A stretch of 64,000 nt of DNA, taken from assembly GCA_030065055.1 (NCBI GenBank), contig JASJDS010000097.1:31302-95301 (forward strand). The letters are read 5' to 3'. The notes beneath the pieces are model-generated. The model made no database searches, was not told the origin of the DNA, and was given only the letters and a program-made list of their open reading frames with translations. Made by a program: the position numbers and the translations under genes. How positions within the stretch are numbered: position 1 is the stretch's first letter; each line of letters begins with the position of its first letter. Below, in pieces: positions 33,308 through 42,088 of the stretch. The DNA comes from Calothrix sp. MO_192.B10 (GTDB lineage Bacteria > Cyanobacteriota > Cyanobacteriia > Cyanobacteriales > Nostocaceae).

Positions 33308-34387
33308 CTACTGTGGAGGGCAGTTTGGAGTTGGTCTTTGTGGATTTGATTCAAAAATAGTTTGGAAATCGTCTTTCATACTGACTACTATCCAGTTGTC
33401 ACGCCCTTCAGCTTCGTCGAGAGACTCATTTTCACCATTTGCACCACCTGGAATATCGTTGTATTTATATTCCCGATCGCAATCATCGTGATTAATCAAC
33501 ACTATCAAGGATGTGTCCTCCCCAACATTGGTGTATTTAAACATTTCTAAATCACCACCAGAGTTACCAACAGCGATAATTGGTCTTTTGCCAATATGAC
33601 GTTCAATACCTACAGGTTTACCTTGTTGATCGTTATACTGAGCTAGCATTGGTTGACGAACTAGGTTTCCTCCAGGCCCTTCGGTTTCATCATACTTTGT
33701 TTTGACGGCGGAACCAATCACTTTTTCCGGGGGAATACCGTAGGCATCTTCAGCAAAGGAGCGCACAAAATCAACTCCACCTCCAGAACAAATATAGACT
33801 TTGAAGCCATTAGCTTTGAGGTAGTTGACTAAGCCAATTACGGGCTTGTAAGTAAGTTGTATATATTCAGCATCATACTCTGGATGCTTTTGATTATATA
33901 CAAAATCGTGAGCTTGGCTTATGTAACTATCTGTTGTTATTCCATCAAACACCGCGATATCACTTAAAAAAGACTTGATCTCATCGGAAATATTACGATC
34001 TCCATTTGTATCTATTTTCTTTTTAGTAGTTTTAAGAATTTTAGTGAATTTGGCTGTAGAGACAGGTTCGCGATTTTCCTCAATAAATAATGCTTGGAAA
34101 TAGTCAGGTCTTTCAGCCCATAAGGTTCCATCATTATCAAACACGGCAATCCGATCCTTTGGTGGAACATAGTAATCGCCACTTTGATTAGTGACTTTGT
34201 TGACAAAATCTATGATTGCTTCTTTGCTGCCAGTGCCAGTAGTGCCAGTATTATTCCAAGAGCCTAATAAGTCTTCATGGGCTGCATAAGCAGGAAGACA
34301 TCCAAAAGTTCCTCCCAGGCAAAAAATTGAGATCAGAACTGAAAGGAAAAAGCCTAAAGTTTTTCTGTTCATAGTTTTAAAGTTCAT
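33308..34387 (-). CDS. Secreted HAD-superfamily hydrolase
   Basis: 359 aa with a signal peptide (about residues 1-36, ending PAYA-A). HAD motif I is FDNDGTLWAE, motif II is VYICSGGGVDFVRS, a Lys is in the KYDETEGPGG region, and motif IV is RPIIAVGNSGGDLEMFKY. This fits a phosphatase of the phosphoserine-phosphatase-like group acting in the periplasm. The gene lies between the arylsulfatase and the FGE on the same strand, so it may act on the same sulfated or phosphorylated material. Confidence 0.85.
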   Translation of the reverse strand: MNFKTMNRKTLGFFLSVLISIFCLGGTFGCLPAYAAHEDLLGSWNNTGTTGTGSKEAIIDFVNKVTNQSGDYYVPPKDRIAVFDNDGTLWAERPDYFQALFIEENREPVSTAKFTKILKTTKKKIDTNGDRNISDEIKSFLSDIAVFDGITTDSYISQAHDFVYNQKHPEYDAEYIQLTYKPVIGLVNYLKANGFKVYICSGGGVDFVRSFAEDAYGIPPEKVIGSAVKTKYDETEGPGGNLVRQPMLAQYNDQQGKPVGIERHIGKRPIIAVGNSGGDLEMFKYTNVGEDTSLIVLINHDDCDREYKYNDIPGGANGENESLDEAEGRDNWIVVSMKDDFQTIFESNPQRPTPNCPPQ

Positions 34388-34445
34388 GGTTAGATTTACA
34401 CACCTTGAAAGTAGGTTTCATGGTTGTTAAGAAAAACAGGAAGAT

Positions 34446-34545
34446 TCACATCTTGCACCACAAAATTATTGAGAAAATTAGAGTCTGTAACCCTTGATTT
34501 AGCGTAGGGTGGGCATTGCCCACCTTACTACCCTTATTAAGGGTT
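34446..34545. mobile_element. 109-bp element B, 3'-truncated copy
   Basis: TCACATCTTGCACCACAAAATTATTGAG and GTAGGGTGGGCATTGCCCACC match the intact copy at 37554-37662. The right end is replaced by the 92-bp element starting at 34546. Confidence 0.7.
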
Positions 34546-34637
34546 GGCGTTGCTTCCTTTGCGGGATGAATCGGCGGGTAGAACCATCGAAAATATGTTC
34601 TTAATTGGGCGAAATCATCCCACGATTTAGCAACGCC
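34546..34637. mobile_element. 92-bp MITE with GGCGTTGC ends
   Basis: GGCGTTGC...GCGGGATGA and TCATCCCAC...GCAACGCC inverted repeats. It adjoins, and probably truncated, the element B copy. Related ends are at 37094-37135 and 46088-46110. Confidence 0.65.
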
Positions 34638-34724
34638 TAAGGTTTAATTGGGTTTCCCAGGAGTTCAACCCAACCTAGATTTATCCTCTCTCTCAAGAAT
34701 TAAGAAAATTGGTATGAGTAGGGT

Positions 34725-36512
34725 TTAATCGGCACCTATCTCCTGTATCTTTTCGATGATCTTTCTTAGCCCTGTAATCACAGGAAACTCTTCTTTTAGC
34801 CTGTTTATTTTTATTTGTGTTACTACCCCATCTACTATCTGATTGATACTAAAAGAAGCAGGTTTTTGACGAGGTGGATATTCAACAAAGGTATTCAGCA
34901 TTTGGGCTACAGTTAACTGAATCGGACCTATTAAGAAAATTCGACGGAAACGCCAGTCAACGTAATAGTCTGACTCTTTGTCCGCTTTCTCAAAAGGATC
35001 GCGGCGCAAGTTAAACAACTTAGGAACCCGCAAGTTGACATAGGGTTCTTCCCAGACATTAAAGCCTTCTTCCCGTTGTTCACTAAATATCAATTTCCAG
35101 TCGTCATACCGCATTGCTGATGGATAGCCATCATCAGTGAAATAGATGAACTCATGACGGGGTGGACAATAAGCCTCTTTTGTTGTACTACTGGGTAAAC
35201 AATTTTCCCTTAACTCTGGGTTGTCTATTAGATTGGGACCTGACTTAAGACTTTCTAAGTAAGGTAAGAAGTTATAACCATCTAAGTGGACATTAAATCC
35301 TGCATATCCCTCAAGAAGTTTTCCTTGGATATCATCCACACCAGCGGCAGACATAAGAGTTGGCACCCAGTCTATGTGAGACATTATTTCGTTGGAAACG
35401 ACACCTTCTGGAAAATGATCCTTCCAGCGAACGATAGTGGGGACACGGAAACCACCTTCCCAATTAGTATTCTTTTCACCATAGAAAGGAGTCGTGCCGC
35501 CATCTGGCCAGCCAAATACTTCTGCACCGTTGTCGGTGGTGTAAATAATGATAGTGTTGTCATCTAGACCTTGGTCTTTGACGAAATTGAGAAGGTCTCC
35601 GACTTGACCATCATGTTCTACCATGCCGTCTGCTTCAATTCCTTGCCCTGTTACTCCCTGAGAATCTTCTTTCAGGTGGGTAAAGACGTGCATACGAGTG
35701 GTGTTAAACCAGACAAAAAACGGCTCCTCGTCAGTTGTAGCTTCTGCGATGAATTTTTTGGTACGATGCAAAACATCTTCATCTATTCTTTCCATCCGCT
35801 TTTTGGTTAGAGGACCAGTATCGCAGACTCGTTGACCTTCACTATCTTGATTGGTTATGTCTTCCTCACCAATTCCGCACTGATGAGATTGGTCGGCATA
35901 GCTATGGAGTACACCTCTTGGTCGAGACAAATCGAATGTAGGATACATCCCTTTTGGTGGATAGTCTTCGTTCTCTGGTTCCTCTTCAGCATTCAGGTGA
36001 TAGAGGTTGCCATAAAATTCGTCAAATCCGTGGTTGGTAGGTAGATACTTATCCAAATCACCAAGATGGTTTTTTCCGAATTGACCAGTGCGGTAGCCCA
36101 GAGGCTTGAGTAGCTCTGCTAGGGTTGGGTCTTCTTTCTGCAGACCGATATTAACACCAGGAATACCTACCTTGGTCAGACCAGTCCGGATGGTAGTCTG
36201 ACCAGTGATAAAGGCAGCGCGACCGGCGGTACAGCTTTGTTCACCATAGTAATCGGTGAATAAAACCCCTCCTTTGGCAAGGCGATCGATGCTGGGCGTT
36301 TTGTAGCCCATCATGCCATTGTTGTAGGCACTGATGTTAAACCAGCCAATGTCATCACCCATAATCACCAAGATATTGGGCGGATGATCTGGCTCTGAAT
36401 CTGAAGGTGCAGCTAGAGCTATACCTTGGCTCGTCAGTGGCAGGCAATCTACTAGCAATAAAGTAATAGCTAGCAGCGTTACTGTGACTATTTTGAGAAA
36501 TTTGTTCTTCAT
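34725..36512 (-). CDS. Secreted arylsulfatase
   Basis: 595 aa with a signal peptide (ending ALAA-P). The sulfatase metal site starts at NILVIMGDDIGWF, and the active-site signature is YYGEQSCTAGRAAFITGQ, with Cys94 as the residue to be converted to formylglycine. It is of the CTAGR type rather than the common CxPSR. Further signatures: TGQFGKNHLGD, TTDNGAE and WEGGFRVPTIVRW. It hydrolyses sulfate esters outside the cytoplasm. The HAD hydrolase and the maturase FGE follow on the same strand. Confidence 0.93.
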   Translation of the reverse strand: MKNKFLKIVTVTLLAITLLLVDCLPLTSQGIALAAPSDSEPDHPPNILVIMGDDIGWFNISAYNNGMMGYKTPSIDRLAKGGVLFTDYYGEQSCTAGRAAFITGQTTIRTGLTKVGIPGVNIGLQKEDPTLAELLKPLGYRTGQFGKNHLGDLDKYLPTNHGFDEFYGNLYHLNAEEEPENEDYPPKGMYPTFDLSRPRGVLHSYADQSHQCGIGEEDITNQDSEGQRVCDTGPLTKKRMERIDEDVLHRTKKFIAEATTDEEPFFVWFNTTRMHVFTHLKEDSQGVTGQGIEADGMVEHDGQVGDLLNFVKDQGLDDNTIIIYTTDNGAEVFGWPDGGTTPFYGEKNTNWEGGFRVPTIVRWKDHFPEGVVSNEIMSHIDWVPTLMSAAGVDDIQGKLLEGYAGFNVHLDGYNFLPYLESLKSGPNLIDNPELRENCLPSSTTKEAYCPPRHEFIYFTDDGYPSAMRYDDWKLIFSEQREEGFNVWEEPYVNLRVPKLFNLRRDPFEKADKESDYYVDWRFRRIFLIGPIQLTVAQMLNTFVEYPPRQKPASFSINQIVDGVVTQIKINRLKEEFPVITGLRKIIEKIQEIGAD

Positions 36513-36535
36513 CTGAACTTTGTAGTGATTAGACT

Positions 36536-36602
36536 GATATCTTGCACCAAAGTATTAATACTGTTTTTTAATGTTGTTAATAAATATATATTTTTATCAA
36601 CA
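36536..36602. repeat. AT-rich repeat, inverted copy of 2726-2790
   Basis: GATATCTTGCACCAAAGTATTAATACTG followed by AT-rich sequence ending TTTTTATCAAC. See the other copy for the shared end. Confidence 0.6.
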
Positions 36603-36663
36603 ACACGAAAAATCAGAACTTTTAGCCTACACAGGCAGGCTTTGGCTGTATCTAATCAGACTT

Positions 36664-36810
36664 CTAGTACTCTACTACATTCGTTCTGAGGGCTAGGTAA
36701 AAACTCCCCGACTTCTGCATAAATATCCACACATCGTAGCTATTCCTAGGATAGAAGTCGGGGATCGTTCACACCCGCGACTGATCAAAACTAATGAAAT
36801 GGAGTACTAG
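36664..36810. mobile_element. 147-bp MITE with CTAGTACTC ends
   Basis: CTAGTACTCTACTACATT and AATGAAATGGAGTACTAG inverted repeats. An internal hairpin CCCCGACTTCT...AGAAGTCGGGG. A gene remnant starts at its right edge. Confidence 0.7.
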
Positions 36811-37017
36811 AGTGTAGATATAAGATATGAGCAGAATCTTCTTAGGAGATTTCCAGAATTAAAATTACCACCTGAACTGATAAATCATATCGTCAATCCA
36901 AGCAAGAGAGCATACGCAAGGCTTACGACCTCTTCATTGGTAAAATTATTCTCAAAAAATCATCTTAATGAAGATGCAGTTAACAATTTAGCTGATTTTG
37001 CCCAAATTTTAAATTAA
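36811..37017 (+). pseudogene. C-terminal fragment of an unidentified gene
   Basis: An open frame without a start codon runs from the edge of the MITE to TAA at 37015: it includes RRFPELKLPPELINHIV, NPSKRAYARLTTSSLVKLF and NEDAVNNLADFAQILN. The composition looks like coding sequence. The 5' part is missing; I do not recognise the family. Confidence 0.45.
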
Positions 37018-37455
37018 TTTTTGTAATTTTTTTTACTTTCGTCAGAATTTATTGAAGAAGGCAGCTTTGCTGGAGGCAGAATGTGCCTTTGTGGTTCATA
37101 ATTCATCCCCTTATTCAACAACGCCCTTGTATTCTTTCTTACGTATTTTGCCTAGGGCGTGTTGGTTCTTGCGTACTTAGGGTGCTAAATTCGTTAGTCA
37201 CTAAGTTTTAAACCCTTGCTAGGCTTTATTTACAGCCATTATTTTTTGTATTTTTCCAGTCTAAACTATCAGTAACGGTATCAAATCCTAATTATTCCGT
37301 TGAAAGATAATTTGCAAGGACAAGTCTCAAACCCTTGTATATACTCGCTTGTTTAGGACGGGTCTATTGGAATAACCAATAGAGCGATTCAAAAAATCTT
37401 GAAAGTCGCTCCCAAAAAGCGATCGCGGGTGGCTGACCCATCGCCCTCTCAACTA

Positions 37456-37753
37456 ACAACTTGCACCAATGTTGCTTAACCCACATTCCCACCTTGAAAT
37501 TTATTTCAAGGCTAATAAACCAAGCAACGTTGAAACGTGCTGAAAGTCTTTCTTCACATCTTGCACCACAAAATTATTGAGAAAATTAGAGCCTGAAACC
37601 CTTATTTATCCGTAGGGTGGGCAATGCCCACCTTACCCTTATTGAGAAGGTGCAAGATATGTGTTTCCCAGTCTGATTTATCAGACTTTGTCTTTGAGCC
37701 TGGGAATTTATTCCCGTGACATTTGGGCTAAGCCCTTGAATGGTGCAATTTAT
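37456..37753. mobile_element. Multi-hairpin element A, copy 3, interrupted
   Basis: The ends ACAACTTGCACCA / TGGTGCAATTTAT and the internal palindromes match copies 1 and 2. Element B (37554-37662) is inserted between the CGTGCTGAAAGTCTTT and CCCAGTCTGATTTATC parts, so the remaining text joins exactly as in copy 2. Confidence 0.8.
37554..37662. mobile_element. 109-bp element B nested inside element A
   Basis: TCACATCTTGCACC and GGTGCAAGATATGT ends. Same length as the copy at 38496-38604 (opposite orientation). Contains the GTAGGGTGGGCAATGCCCACC palindrome. It is younger than the element A it lies in. Confidence 0.8.
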
Positions 37754-37877
37754 CAGTCAACAACCCCTTACCAAAAGCGATAGCGCAAGCGCACTCCGTG
37801 GAGCATTCGCACTGGGAAAGTGTAGTAAAGTAAAGTGTAGATGGGGTTAGCGTTAGCATTAACAGGAGAAAAGAGTC

Positions 37878-38102
37878 ATGACTATTGGATCTTTCCAAGA
37901 AATTATAGATTCCATTGAACTTCTTTCTTTAGAAGAACAGAATTATTTATTTGAATTAATCCAAAAAAGAAGGATTGAAAAACGGCGTTCTGACATTGCT
38001 AATAATGCTCAAGCAACGTTAAAAGCTTTAGAAATCGGAACGGCTAAACGGGGGAATGTTAATGATTTAAAAGCAGACTTATTGGAAAATGAATCAGAAT
38101 GA
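37878..38102 (+). CDS. Antitoxin of a RelE-type toxin-antitoxin pair
   Basis: 74 aa, acidic-basic helix-rich (IIDSIELLSLEEQNYLFELI, then basic RRIEKRRSDIAN). AGGAGA lies 8 bases before the ATG. Its stop overlaps the toxin start (ATGA), the usual coupled arrangement. The family is a cyanobacterial antitoxin type without a familiar name. It should neutralise the toxin and autorepress the operon (inference). Confidence 0.8.
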   Translation: MTIGSFQEIIDSIELLSLEEQNYLFELIQKRRIEKRRSDIANNAQATLKALEIGTAKRGNVNDLKADLLENESE

Positions 38103-38380
38103 GTTTAGTTTGGGACAATAGTTTTAAAAGAGCATTTAAGCGATTAATTAAAAAAAATCCCCAATTACAAGATAGGGTATTTGAGGTTTTAGAGCAGTTG
38201 GCTGATAATCCCTTTACTCCTTCTTTAAAATCTCATAAGTTAACGGGTCAATTAGAGGGTTTATGGTCTTGTTCTGTTACTTATGATTGTCGGATAATTT
38301 ACACTTTTAAAGAAGATGAAGCGTTAGAGGATAATTTAATTGTTTTAATTGATATTGGAACTCATGATGAAGTTTATTAA
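38099..38380 (+). CDS. RelE/YafQ-family mRNA interferase toxin
   Basis: 93 aa. The RelE-superfamily pattern is clear: WDNSFKRAFKRLIKKNPQL, then HKLTGQLEGLWSCSVTYDCRIIYTF, then LIVLIDIGTHDEVY with the C-terminal catalytic-type His (GTHDEVY, as in YafQ/YoeB-like toxins). It cleaves ribosome-bound mRNA in known members. It overlaps its antitoxin by 4 bp. Confidence 0.9.
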   Translation: MSLVWDNSFKRAFKRLIKKNPQLQDRVFEVLEQLADNPFTPSLKSHKLTGQLEGLWSCSVTYDCRIIYTFKEDEALEDNLIVLIDIGTHDEVY

Positions 38381-38726
38381 TTGTTATCTTTACCACAGAG
38401 TTCCTCATATTTTGGTCAATGTTGGGATATTAATTGGGTGAAGGAACCCACCCCACAAGCGATTTTAGATACGTTTGCCCTGACACCACGTCTACACATA
38501 TCTTGCACCTTCTCAATAAGGGTAAGGTGGGCATTGCCCACCCTACGAAATAATAAGGGTTACAGGCAATGATTTTCGCAATAATCATGTGGTGCAAGAT
38601 GTGAGTCTACGGGTTGTAAAAGTAATCAATCGCTCTTTAATGATTCACATGAAGGGTGATAATTTTTCAGATACCCCTGTTGTTTTGGGTGGTGGTGCGT
38701 GGGTTGTCTGTGGTGTGATTCGATAA
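38381..38726 (+). pseudogene. Gene fragment split by element B
   Basis: Removing 38496-38604 and one copy of the 6-bp GTCTAC direct repeat joins the frame as TFALTPRLRVVKVINRSLMI and then MKGDNFSDTPVVLGGGAW, ending at a TAA (38724-38726). The left part begins with a frame directly after the toxin stop, so its real 5' end is probably missing too. Family not recognised. It ends just before hypB's stop. Confidence 0.65.
38496..38604. mobile_element. 109-bp element B inserted with GTCTAC duplication
   Basis: Ends ACATATCTTGCACC and GGTGCAAGATGTGA. Flanked on both sides by GTCTAC (38490-38495 and 38605-38610), a 6-bp target duplication. Confidence 0.85.
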
Positions 38727-38729
38727 GAT

Positions 38730-39614
38730 TTACCCTATTTTCAAGTAATTTACCTGGTGAAATAGCCATTCATACCAACCATCTAAACCACTTCCTGTTT
38801 GGGCAGAAACTTGAAAAATCTTAATACCAGGATTTACCTGTTGGGCATATTCAATACATTTTTGTACATCAAATTGGACATAAGGTAGTAAATCAATTTT
38901 AGTGAGAATCATCACTTCACTAGCACGGAACATATGGGGATATTTGATTGGTTTATCTTCCCCTTCAGTAACAGACAAAATTACTACCTTAAGATTCTCC
39001 CCTAAATCAAATAAAGCCGGACAAACTAAATTTCCCACATTTTCAATCATTACCACTGAATTGAGAGGTGGGTTGAGTTTTTCTAAGCCTTTTTCTATCA
39101 TTGATGCATCTAGATGACAGCCTGTACCCGTATTGATTTGTATAACTTTACAGCCTGTTGACTGAATTTTGTGAGCATCATTAATAGTTTCTTGGTCCCC
39201 TTCAATTACACTAATAGTTAACTTATTTTTTAAATCATTAATAGTCTGAGTTAACAAGGTTGTTTTACCCGCTCCCGGAGAACTCATCAGGTTTAAAGCT
39301 ACGATATTTCGACCTTTAAACCAACCGCGATTCTGAGCCGCAAGTGAGTTATTTTTAGCGAGAATATCCTGTTCTAAAGATATAGTAGTGCCATGAATAT
39401 TGGCATGAATTTCAGATACTTCATGGCTGTGTTCATGGCTATGTTCGTGGTTATGAGTATGGGTAATTACCGTTCCATCTGGTAAAGTGTGGGTATGATG
39501 ATGGGTATCCCCATTGTGATTAATGGTTGTATGATTAATTGCTGTTTCTAAATCAGTTTCGGGATTAATAATTTTGGTATTATTATCATCAGAGCATCCG
39601 CAGGTTACACACAT
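38730..39614 (-). CDS. hypB: Hydrogenase nickel incorporation GTPase HypB
   Basis: 294 aa. An N-terminal metal site CVTCGCSDD and a His-rich stretch (HHTHTLPDGTVITHTHNHEH and on to about residue 66) store nickel. The GTPase domain has P-loop SSPGAGKTTLL, a D-x2-G-type switch (IEGDQETINDA), and TKIDLL (NKxD analogue). With HypA it delivers Ni to the [NiFe]-hydrogenase large subunit. Its start overlaps the hypA stop by 10 bp. It is the last gene of the hyp cluster. Confidence 0.97.
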   Translation of the reverse strand: MCVTCGCSDDNNTKIINPETDLETAINHTTINHNGDTHHHTHTLPDGTVITHTHNHEHSHEHSHEVSEIHANIHGTTISLEQDILAKNNSLAAQNRGWFKGRNIVALNLMSSPGAGKTTLLTQTINDLKNKLTISVIEGDQETINDAHKIQSTGCKVIQINTGTGCHLDASMIEKGLEKLNPPLNSVVMIENVGNLVCPALFDLGENLKVVILSVTEGEDKPIKYPHMFRASEVMILTKIDLLPYVQFDVQKCIEYAQQVNPGIKIFQVSAQTGSGLDGWYEWLFHQVNYLKIG

Positions 39615-39946
39615 AATTCTTCTATCTCTATTTCCTTAATTTTTAGTTCTTCACCAGCTATTAAATCTAATTGGGTACTACCACACTCACATCTACCAAA
39701 AGGCTGTTCTAGGGGAATCTCCGCGCCACATTGACAACATTTACCTAAACCTGGAATCTCTACTATTTCTAATTTAGCTCCTGCTAAAACAGTGCCTTGG
39801 GAACACACATCAAAACAAAAACGCACGGCATCAGGCATAATAGCTGACAGCTTACCTATTTCTAATAATACCCTCTGTACCTTTGCACCTTGGGCGTGTT
39901 CGGATACAATTGCCACAATATTTTGGGTAATTCCTAATTCATGCAT
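39605..39946 (-). CDS. hypA: Hydrogenase nickel chaperone HypA
   Basis: 113 aa starting MHELGITQN; an ATG two codons earlier (39952) exists, but the His2 needed for Ni binding must follow the initiator Met. The zinc site is CCQCGAEI...CECGS. HypA binds Ni and works with HypB. It overlaps hypB by 10 bp. The start lies beside a heptamer repeat. Confidence 0.96.
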   Translation of the reverse strand: MHELGITQNIVAIVSEHAQGAKVQRVLLEIGKLSAIMPDAVRFCFDVCSQGTVLAGAKLEIVEIPGLGKCCQCGAEIPLEQPFGRCECGSTQLDLIAGEELKIKEIEIEELCV

Positions 39947-39952
39947 AATCAA

Positions 39953-39989
39953 TTTTAGATTTTAGATTTTAGATTTTAGATTTTAGATT
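39953..39989. repeat. Short tandem heptamer repeat (TTTTAGA)
   Basis: About five units of TTTTAGA directly upstream of the hypA start. Confidence 0.85.
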
Positions 39990-40062
39990 GATTATGTGTA
40001 GATTATATTTTTGCCTCTCTGCGTCTGGTGCGTCTCTGGGTGAGACAAAAATCACTGCCTAT

Positions 40063-41142
40063 TTAACAAATCCGTGGTAATTGCTCCCCAACTAACATAT
40101 CGACAATCCGCTCCGCGCCAAAAATAGTTTTGAGCAGAACCACACCAGGAGGAGAAGCGATCGCGTGACCAATTATACAAGCATCTTGACCTGCGGGATG
40201 AGATTTCATGGCAGATAAAACTGTTGACGCACTCTCCTTTTCTACCACCACTACTAACTTACCTTCATTGGCTAAATAAAGGGGATCTAAACCTAATATT
40301 TCACAAACTCCTTTCACTTCTTCACGAATAGGTAAAGACTGCTCATTCAGACGAATCCCCACATCAGAACTAAGGGCAAATTCATTTAATACTGTTGCTA
40401 AACCGCCCCTGGTTGCATCCCGCATGGCGCGAGCGTGGGGGCAAACTTTGAGAATAGTTTCTACTAAATTATGTAATGGTTGACAGTCACTTTCTATGTT
40501 AGTTTCTAATGCTAATTCACCACGGGCAATTAAAATTGCTGCACCATGATTGCCCAATTCCCCATTCACAATCACCACATCGCCCGGTTGAATATTGTGG
40601 GCAGAAATATTTACCCCAGTAGGAATTACCCCAATACCCGCCGTATTAATAAATAGTTTATCTGCTGCACCACGATGTACAACTTTAGTATCACCAGTGA
40701 CGATTTGCACCCCGGCTTTTTGTGCCGCAGTTTGCATACTTTGGGCAACTTTTCTTAAGGTTGTTATGGGTAAACCTTCTTCTAAAATTACGCTACAGGT
40801 AAGATATAAAGGTTTAGCACCACTGACAGCTAAGTCATTAATTGTGCCATTGATAGCTAATTCTCCAATATTTCCACCGGGGAAAAATAGGGGATCGACA
40901 ACATAGGAATCAGTGGTAAAAGCGAGTCTATCTCCCTGTTGCATTAGACTAGGTAAATTCAAGCTCGCTTGGTCTTCTAATTGTGAGAGAATGGGATTAT
41001 CAAAATTGCTGACAAATATATCATCTATTAAATCCCGCATGGCTTTACCACCACTACCATGTGCCAGGTTGATGTTAGTATCGCGGACTTTTCCTCGGCG
41101 ACGGCGGAGTTGTTCTATTTTTTGAAAGAGGGGATTTTTCAT
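40063..41142 (-). CDS. hypE: Hydrogenase maturation factor HypE
   Basis: 359 aa, PurM/ThiL-like fold. LAHGSGGKAMRDLI near the start (nucleotide site), MRDATRGGLATVLNEFA, and the C-terminal PRIC whose Cys receives the carbamoyl group and is dehydrated to thiocyanate as CN donor. Works with HypF and then HypC-HypD. Downstream come hypA and hypB. The 3' part has a 90-bp fragment copy at 31647-31737. Confidence 0.97.
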   Translation of the reverse strand: MKNPLFQKIEQLRRRRGKVRDTNINLAHGSGGKAMRDLIDDIFVSNFDNPILSQLEDQASLNLPSLMQQGDRLAFTTDSYVVDPLFFPGGNIGELAINGTINDLAVSGAKPLYLTCSVILEEGLPITTLRKVAQSMQTAAQKAGVQIVTGDTKVVHRGAADKLFINTAGIGVIPTGVNISAHNIQPGDVVIVNGELGNHGAAILIARGELALETNIESDCQPLHNLVETILKVCPHARAMRDATRGGLATVLNEFALSSDVGIRLNEQSLPIREEVKGVCEILGLDPLYLANEGKLVVVVEKESASTVLSAMKSHPAGQDACIIGHAIASPPGVVLLKTIFGAERIVDMLVGEQLPRIC

Positions 41143-41320
41143 ACAATTTTGGATTTTGGATTTTAGATTTTGGTGTTGCTGAATCCAGGTATGAATTTAT
41201 CTCACGCAAAGACGCAAAGACGCAAAGAATCGTTTCTAATTATTCAGATGTGTCATTGTGACGTAAGGAAGCAATACCAAAGTCAGGTTATAAAACTACG
41301 GTTCTCAAGGTAGACGAGGT

Positions 41321-41764
41321 TTAATTGGAAATATCCTCTATATTTGCCGGTTCATAGAATGTTAAGCACACACCAGCAGGATCTAATACTGCAAACTCTT
41401 TCATTCCCCAAGGTTTAGTTTCTAGTTTGCCATTGGGGTGAATAATCTCTCCTGACTTTGCCTCTAATTCGGTATAATACTGTTCGAGGTTGTTGACATA
41501 AATCCTTAATGCTGTGGATTCTGCTAACTGGTAATTATCATTTTTAACCAAGAATATTTCTGCTGCATCCCGCTTTACAATTGCCATGTTTATGGGGTTT
41601 CCTTCTTGATGAATCTTAGTAAAACCTAAACTTTGTTCATAAAAAGTGATGGCTTTTTCTACATCATCACCAGCAGGGATTAAGGGGCTAATATTTCCCA
41701 GGGTATATTCTTGATTTAGGGTCATAATTAGGGTCAGTGTTGAAGTCCGAAAGTAAGTTAACAT
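41321..41764 (-). CDS. VOC (glyoxalase-like) family protein
   Basis: 147 aa. Two beta-alpha-beta-beta-beta half motifs: GDDVEKAITFYEQSLGFTKIHQEG and LEQYYTELEAKSGEI...WGMKEFAVLDPAGVCLTFYEP. The usual metal ligands of this family are only partly visible. A start at the second Met (MTLNQEYTLG) is also possible. It sits inside the hyp cluster between hypE and the tautomerase gene on the same strand. A role in hydrogenase maturation is not known. Confidence 0.85.
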   Translation of the reverse strand: MLTYFRTSTLTLIMTLNQEYTLGNISPLIPAGDDVEKAITFYEQSLGFTKIHQEGNPINMAIVKRDAAEIFLVKNDNYQLAESTALRIYVNNLEQYYTELEAKSGEIIHPNGKLETKPWGMKEFAVLDPAGVCLTFYEPANIEDISN

Positions 41765-41801
41765 ACTCTAAATTTGACTTCAACTACTGGAGGTGTGAGA
41801 T

Positions 41802-42017
41802 TTATACCCCTTTTTCAACGTGTCTACCTTTATGTTTATCCACATGGAGTGTACCACCCACTGCCCAATTTTCCCGTTCAAATTCATCAATATGAACTGT
41901 CACCCATTCTGGTTTTGTCCCCATTGTCGAAACTAAGGCATCGGTAAGGGCTTTTGCTAGTTCTCGTTTTTTTTCGATAGAATGGCCTTTGGCAATTTGA
42001 ATTGTGACAAATGGCAT
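41802..42017 (-). CDS. 4-oxalocrotonate tautomerase-like protein
   Basis: 71 aa. Pro directly follows the initiator Met (MPFVTIQIAKGHSIEKKREL), as needed for the catalytic N-terminal proline. Length is the usual 60-75 aa. It lies between hypD and hypE (with the VOC gene), as asr0697 does in the hyp cluster of Anabaena PCC 7120. The reaction here is unknown. Confidence 0.9.
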   Translation of the reverse strand: MPFVTIQIAKGHSIEKKRELAKALTDALVSTMGTKPEWVTVHIDEFERENWAVGGTLHVDKHKGRHVEKGV

Positions 42018-42088
42018 AATGTTTCCTTGATGATTGGGTTTAGAATCTCACGCAGAGGCGCAGAGGCGCAGAGATGAAAGAGTTTAAT

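Larger units (their letters stand above)
36513..37877. other. Gene-poor repeat region
   Basis: 1365 bp without an intact gene. It holds the pieces listed separately (36536-36602, 36664-36810, 36811-37017, 37456-37753 with the nested 37554-37662). The remainder (37018-37455) has a single GGCGTTGC-type element end near 37094-37135 and no recognisable gene. Confidence 0.7.
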
